Source: UBA11475 sp045655805
GTDB taxonomy: Bacteria; Bacillota; Clostridia; Christensenellales; Borkfalkiaceae
Reading direction: 5' to 3'
Length of the DNA stretch: 20,640 nt
Assembly (NCBI GenBank): GCA_045655805.1
Contig: JAZOPZ010000011.1
Span: forward strand, 1 to 20,640
Notes under the pieces: model-generated
Database searches by the model: none
Told to the model about the DNA's origin: nothing
The model's input: the letters and a program-made list of their open reading frames with translations, nothing else
Shown: positions 19,624 to 20,640 of the stretch, one piece after another
How the letters are laid out: each line of letters opens with the position of its first letter
Numbering within the stretch: the stretch's first letter is position 1
Position numbers and translations under genes: made by a program

Positions 19624-20433
19624 ATGGGACTTTTATCATTTTTATTTGGTCGTAAAAAACCTTTAGTAATCGGGTTGGCGCTCGGAAGTGGTGGAGCAAA
19701 GGGTTTTGCTCACCTTGGTGCGCTCAAGGCTTTTGAAGAAAACGGCATTGAATTTGACGTGATCGGTGGCACTAGCATTGGTAGCATAGTCGGCGCGTTT
19801 TACGCAGACGGGTATTCTTCAACGGATATCTACGGACTTATTTCTGGCTTGAGCCTTAAAGATTTATTAAACGGCATACCTTATAATATGGATATGTCTA
19901 ACGTAAAAAATATTATTGATAGGCAAATCGGTGGCAAGAATATTGAAGAATTAAAAAAACCTTTCGTGTGTGTGGCGACTGACGCAGACGAGATGGCAGA
20001 GGTCGTTATGAAGGACGGAAAGGCATCCACGGCACTTTGCGCGTCAAGTTGTTTTGCGCCGTACTTTAGACCTGTTGTCGATACCGAGGGCAGACGCCTT
20101 ATAGATGGTGCTTATATGAACGCAATTCCTGCCGATAGGGTAAAGGAACTCGGCGCTGATTACATAGTGGGGGTTGATTTATCGGCGTTTACTACGCCAA
20201 ACCCAGACCGTAAAGCAGGTTCGGCTGAAAACCCGTCTTTGCAAGGTTACGAAAATTGCGATATAATGCTCACACCCGACTTAAGGGAATTTAAGGCTAT
20301 CGCCTACAATAAAAAGAACGAAATGTACGAACTTGGCTATCAATCGGCAATGGATAAAATGGAGCAGATTAAGGCAGATTATAAATTGTTGCGTTCTGGT
20401 AAAAAACCTAAAAGAAAAATTAAAAACGGTTAA
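19624..20433 (+). CDS. Patatin-like phospholipase (RssA/YlbK type)
   Basis: The 269-residue cytosolic protein has a patatin serine hydrolase domain. The oxyanion-hole motif GSGGAKGFAHLG is at 21-32, the nucleophile elbow GTSIG at 49-53 (S51), and the catalytic aspartate D161 in DGAYMN. It likely hydrolyses acyl esters of phospholipids or lysophospholipids. The C-terminus is basic (RSGKKPKRKIKNG). ATG 19624 is preferred over an in-frame GTG at 19588 (inside the previous gene) because GGAGGA (19615-19620) lies just upstream and MGLLSFLFGRKK is a typical N-terminus for this group. Second gene of a two-gene unit. Confidence 0.92.
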   Translation: MGLLSFLFGRKKPLVIGLALGSGGAKGFAHLGALKAFEENGIEFDVIGGTSIGSIVGAFYADGYSSTDIYGLISGLSLKDLLNGIPYNMDMSNVKNIIDRQIGGKNIEELKKPFVCVATDADEMAEVVMKDGKASTALCASSCFAPYFRPVVDTEGRRLIDGAYMNAIPADRVKELGADYIVGVDLSAFTTPNPDRKAGSAENPSLQGYENCDIMLTPDLREFKAIAYNKKNEMYELGYQSAMDKMEQIKADYKLLRSGKKPKRKIKNG

Positions 20434-20498
20434 CTTTCGCGATACCGTTACTCGTTATAATGGTACGATTTAGTAATACTGTTATAAAAATAGCATAA

Positions 20499-20515
20499 AA
20501 AAAAGGCGCTTTTTT
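20499..20515 (+). terminator. Weak terminator-like hairpin after the patatin gene
   Basis: AAAAAAG (20499-20505) pairs with CTTTTTT (20509-20515) around GCG. It has only one G-C pair, so it is weak by itself. It abuts the apparent insertion-sequence end, which may have replaced the right arm of an older, more GC-rich terminator. Confidence 0.4.
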
Positions 20516-20538
20516 GAACTGCACCCCAAAAAGTGCAC
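20515..20538. mobile_element. Probable terminal inverted repeat of an IS3-family insertion sequence
   Basis: TGAACTGCACCCCAAAAAGT (20515-20534) resembles the ends of IS3/IS150-group elements as I remember them (TGTACTGCACCC-type). Just inward, on the minus strand, is the end of a transposase-like reading frame, which is where orfB ends relative to the right terminal repeat in IS3 elements. The rest of the element is outside the window, so the matching left end and target duplication cannot be seen. Confidence 0.55.
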
Positions 20539-20553
20539 GGATAAAAAAAGGCT

Positions 20554-20585
20554 AAACAGGAAGGAATTAAGATTTCTTCCTGTTT
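20554..20585 (-). terminator. Hairpin at the 3' end of the transposase frame
   Basis: AAACAGGAAG (20554-20563) pairs perfectly with CTTCCTGTTT (20576-20585), 10 bp, around a 12-base loop that contains the transposase stop codon. On the minus strand it is followed four bases later by a run of seven T, so it may end the transposase transcript. Confidence 0.5.
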
Positions 20586-20640
20586 TTTAATCTTTTAGTG
20601 TTGTAAAAAACTAACCAATCTTCAACAATTGCTATGTATT
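20567..20640 (-). CDS. IS3-family transposase OrfB, C-terminal end (partial)
   Basis: Reading the minus strand from the window edge gives 23 codons and a TAA: the peptide contains IAIVEDWLVFYNTKRLKN and ends RKKS. The ED-x(4)-FYN-x-KR pattern matches the last helix of IS3-family integrase-type transposases (typically xxxYIxYYNxKRI). The usual following segment (LKGxSPVxYR) is absent; the frame ends earlier with RKKS, so it may be a divergent subgroup or slightly shortened. Identification is by a short motif and the nearby terminal repeat. Confidence 0.55.
   Translation of the reverse strand, partial: YIAIVEDWLVFYNTKRLKNRKKS

Noticed and set aside
20440..20470. Promoter (TATAAT-like, cgttataatgg) after the patatin gene
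   Set aside because: There is no convincing -35 at the right distance and no gene follows on the + strand within the window.

Overview
The window is one long ribosomal-protein superoperon followed by accessory genes from a moderately AT-rich, Gram-positive-type bacterium, most likely an uncultured member of the Clostridia. The lineage call rests on several things seen here. The spc and alpha operons are fused as secY-adk-map-infA-rpmJ-rpsM-rpsK-rpsD-rpoA-rplQ, with rpsD inside the cluster. S14, S4, L36, L24 and adenylate kinase are all zinc-binding (Cys-rich) forms. L17 carries a long insertion. There is a SpoIIQ-like gene, lipoproteins with lipoboxes, and strong AGGAGG ribosome-binding sites. 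Species or family cannot be fixed from the sequence alone.

Region 1 (1-11660, all + strand): the end of rpsC, then rplP, rpmC, rpsQ, rplN, rplX, rplE, rpsN, rpsH, rplF, rplR, rpsE, rpmD, rplO, secY, adk, map, infA, rpmJ, rpsM, rpsK, rpsD, rpoA and rplQ, closed by a strong intrinsic terminator. Most junctions are 1-30 bases, but four gaps are much longer (before rplR, infA, rpsM and rpoA). Each of these can fold into an RNA-like structure with several helices. These are the best candidates in the window for undescribed regulatory RNAs.

Region 2 (11661-14056): a ZIP-family metal transporter with its own promoter and a bidirectional terminator. Convergent to it is a parallel beta-helix gene with no recognisable start (probably a 5'-truncated pseudogene). 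Next is an HU-type DNA-binding protein on the minus strand.

Region 3 (14098-16906): a small membrane-anchored protein of unknown function and a SpoIIQ-like M23 peptidase. Both are preceded by GTATA-N15-GGyAATAA, which resembles the forespore sigma-F promoter consensus. An M1-family metallopeptidase lipoprotein follows; its ribosome-binding site is buried in a 17-bp hairpin.

Region 4 (16907-20640): a leucine-rich-repeat (BspA-like) lipoprotein with a clear sigma-A promoter, then a convergent TtcA-like PP-loop ATPase. Divergent from the latter are a COG2426-type membrane protein and a patatin-like lipase. The right edge holds the end of what looks like an IS3-family insertion sequence: a terminal repeat and the last codons of a transposase on the minus strand.

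No tRNA, rRNA or CRISPR array was seen. The protein-coding content is largely ordinary; the interest lies in the structured intercistronic regions, the paired sporulation-type promoters and the hairpin-masked start site.
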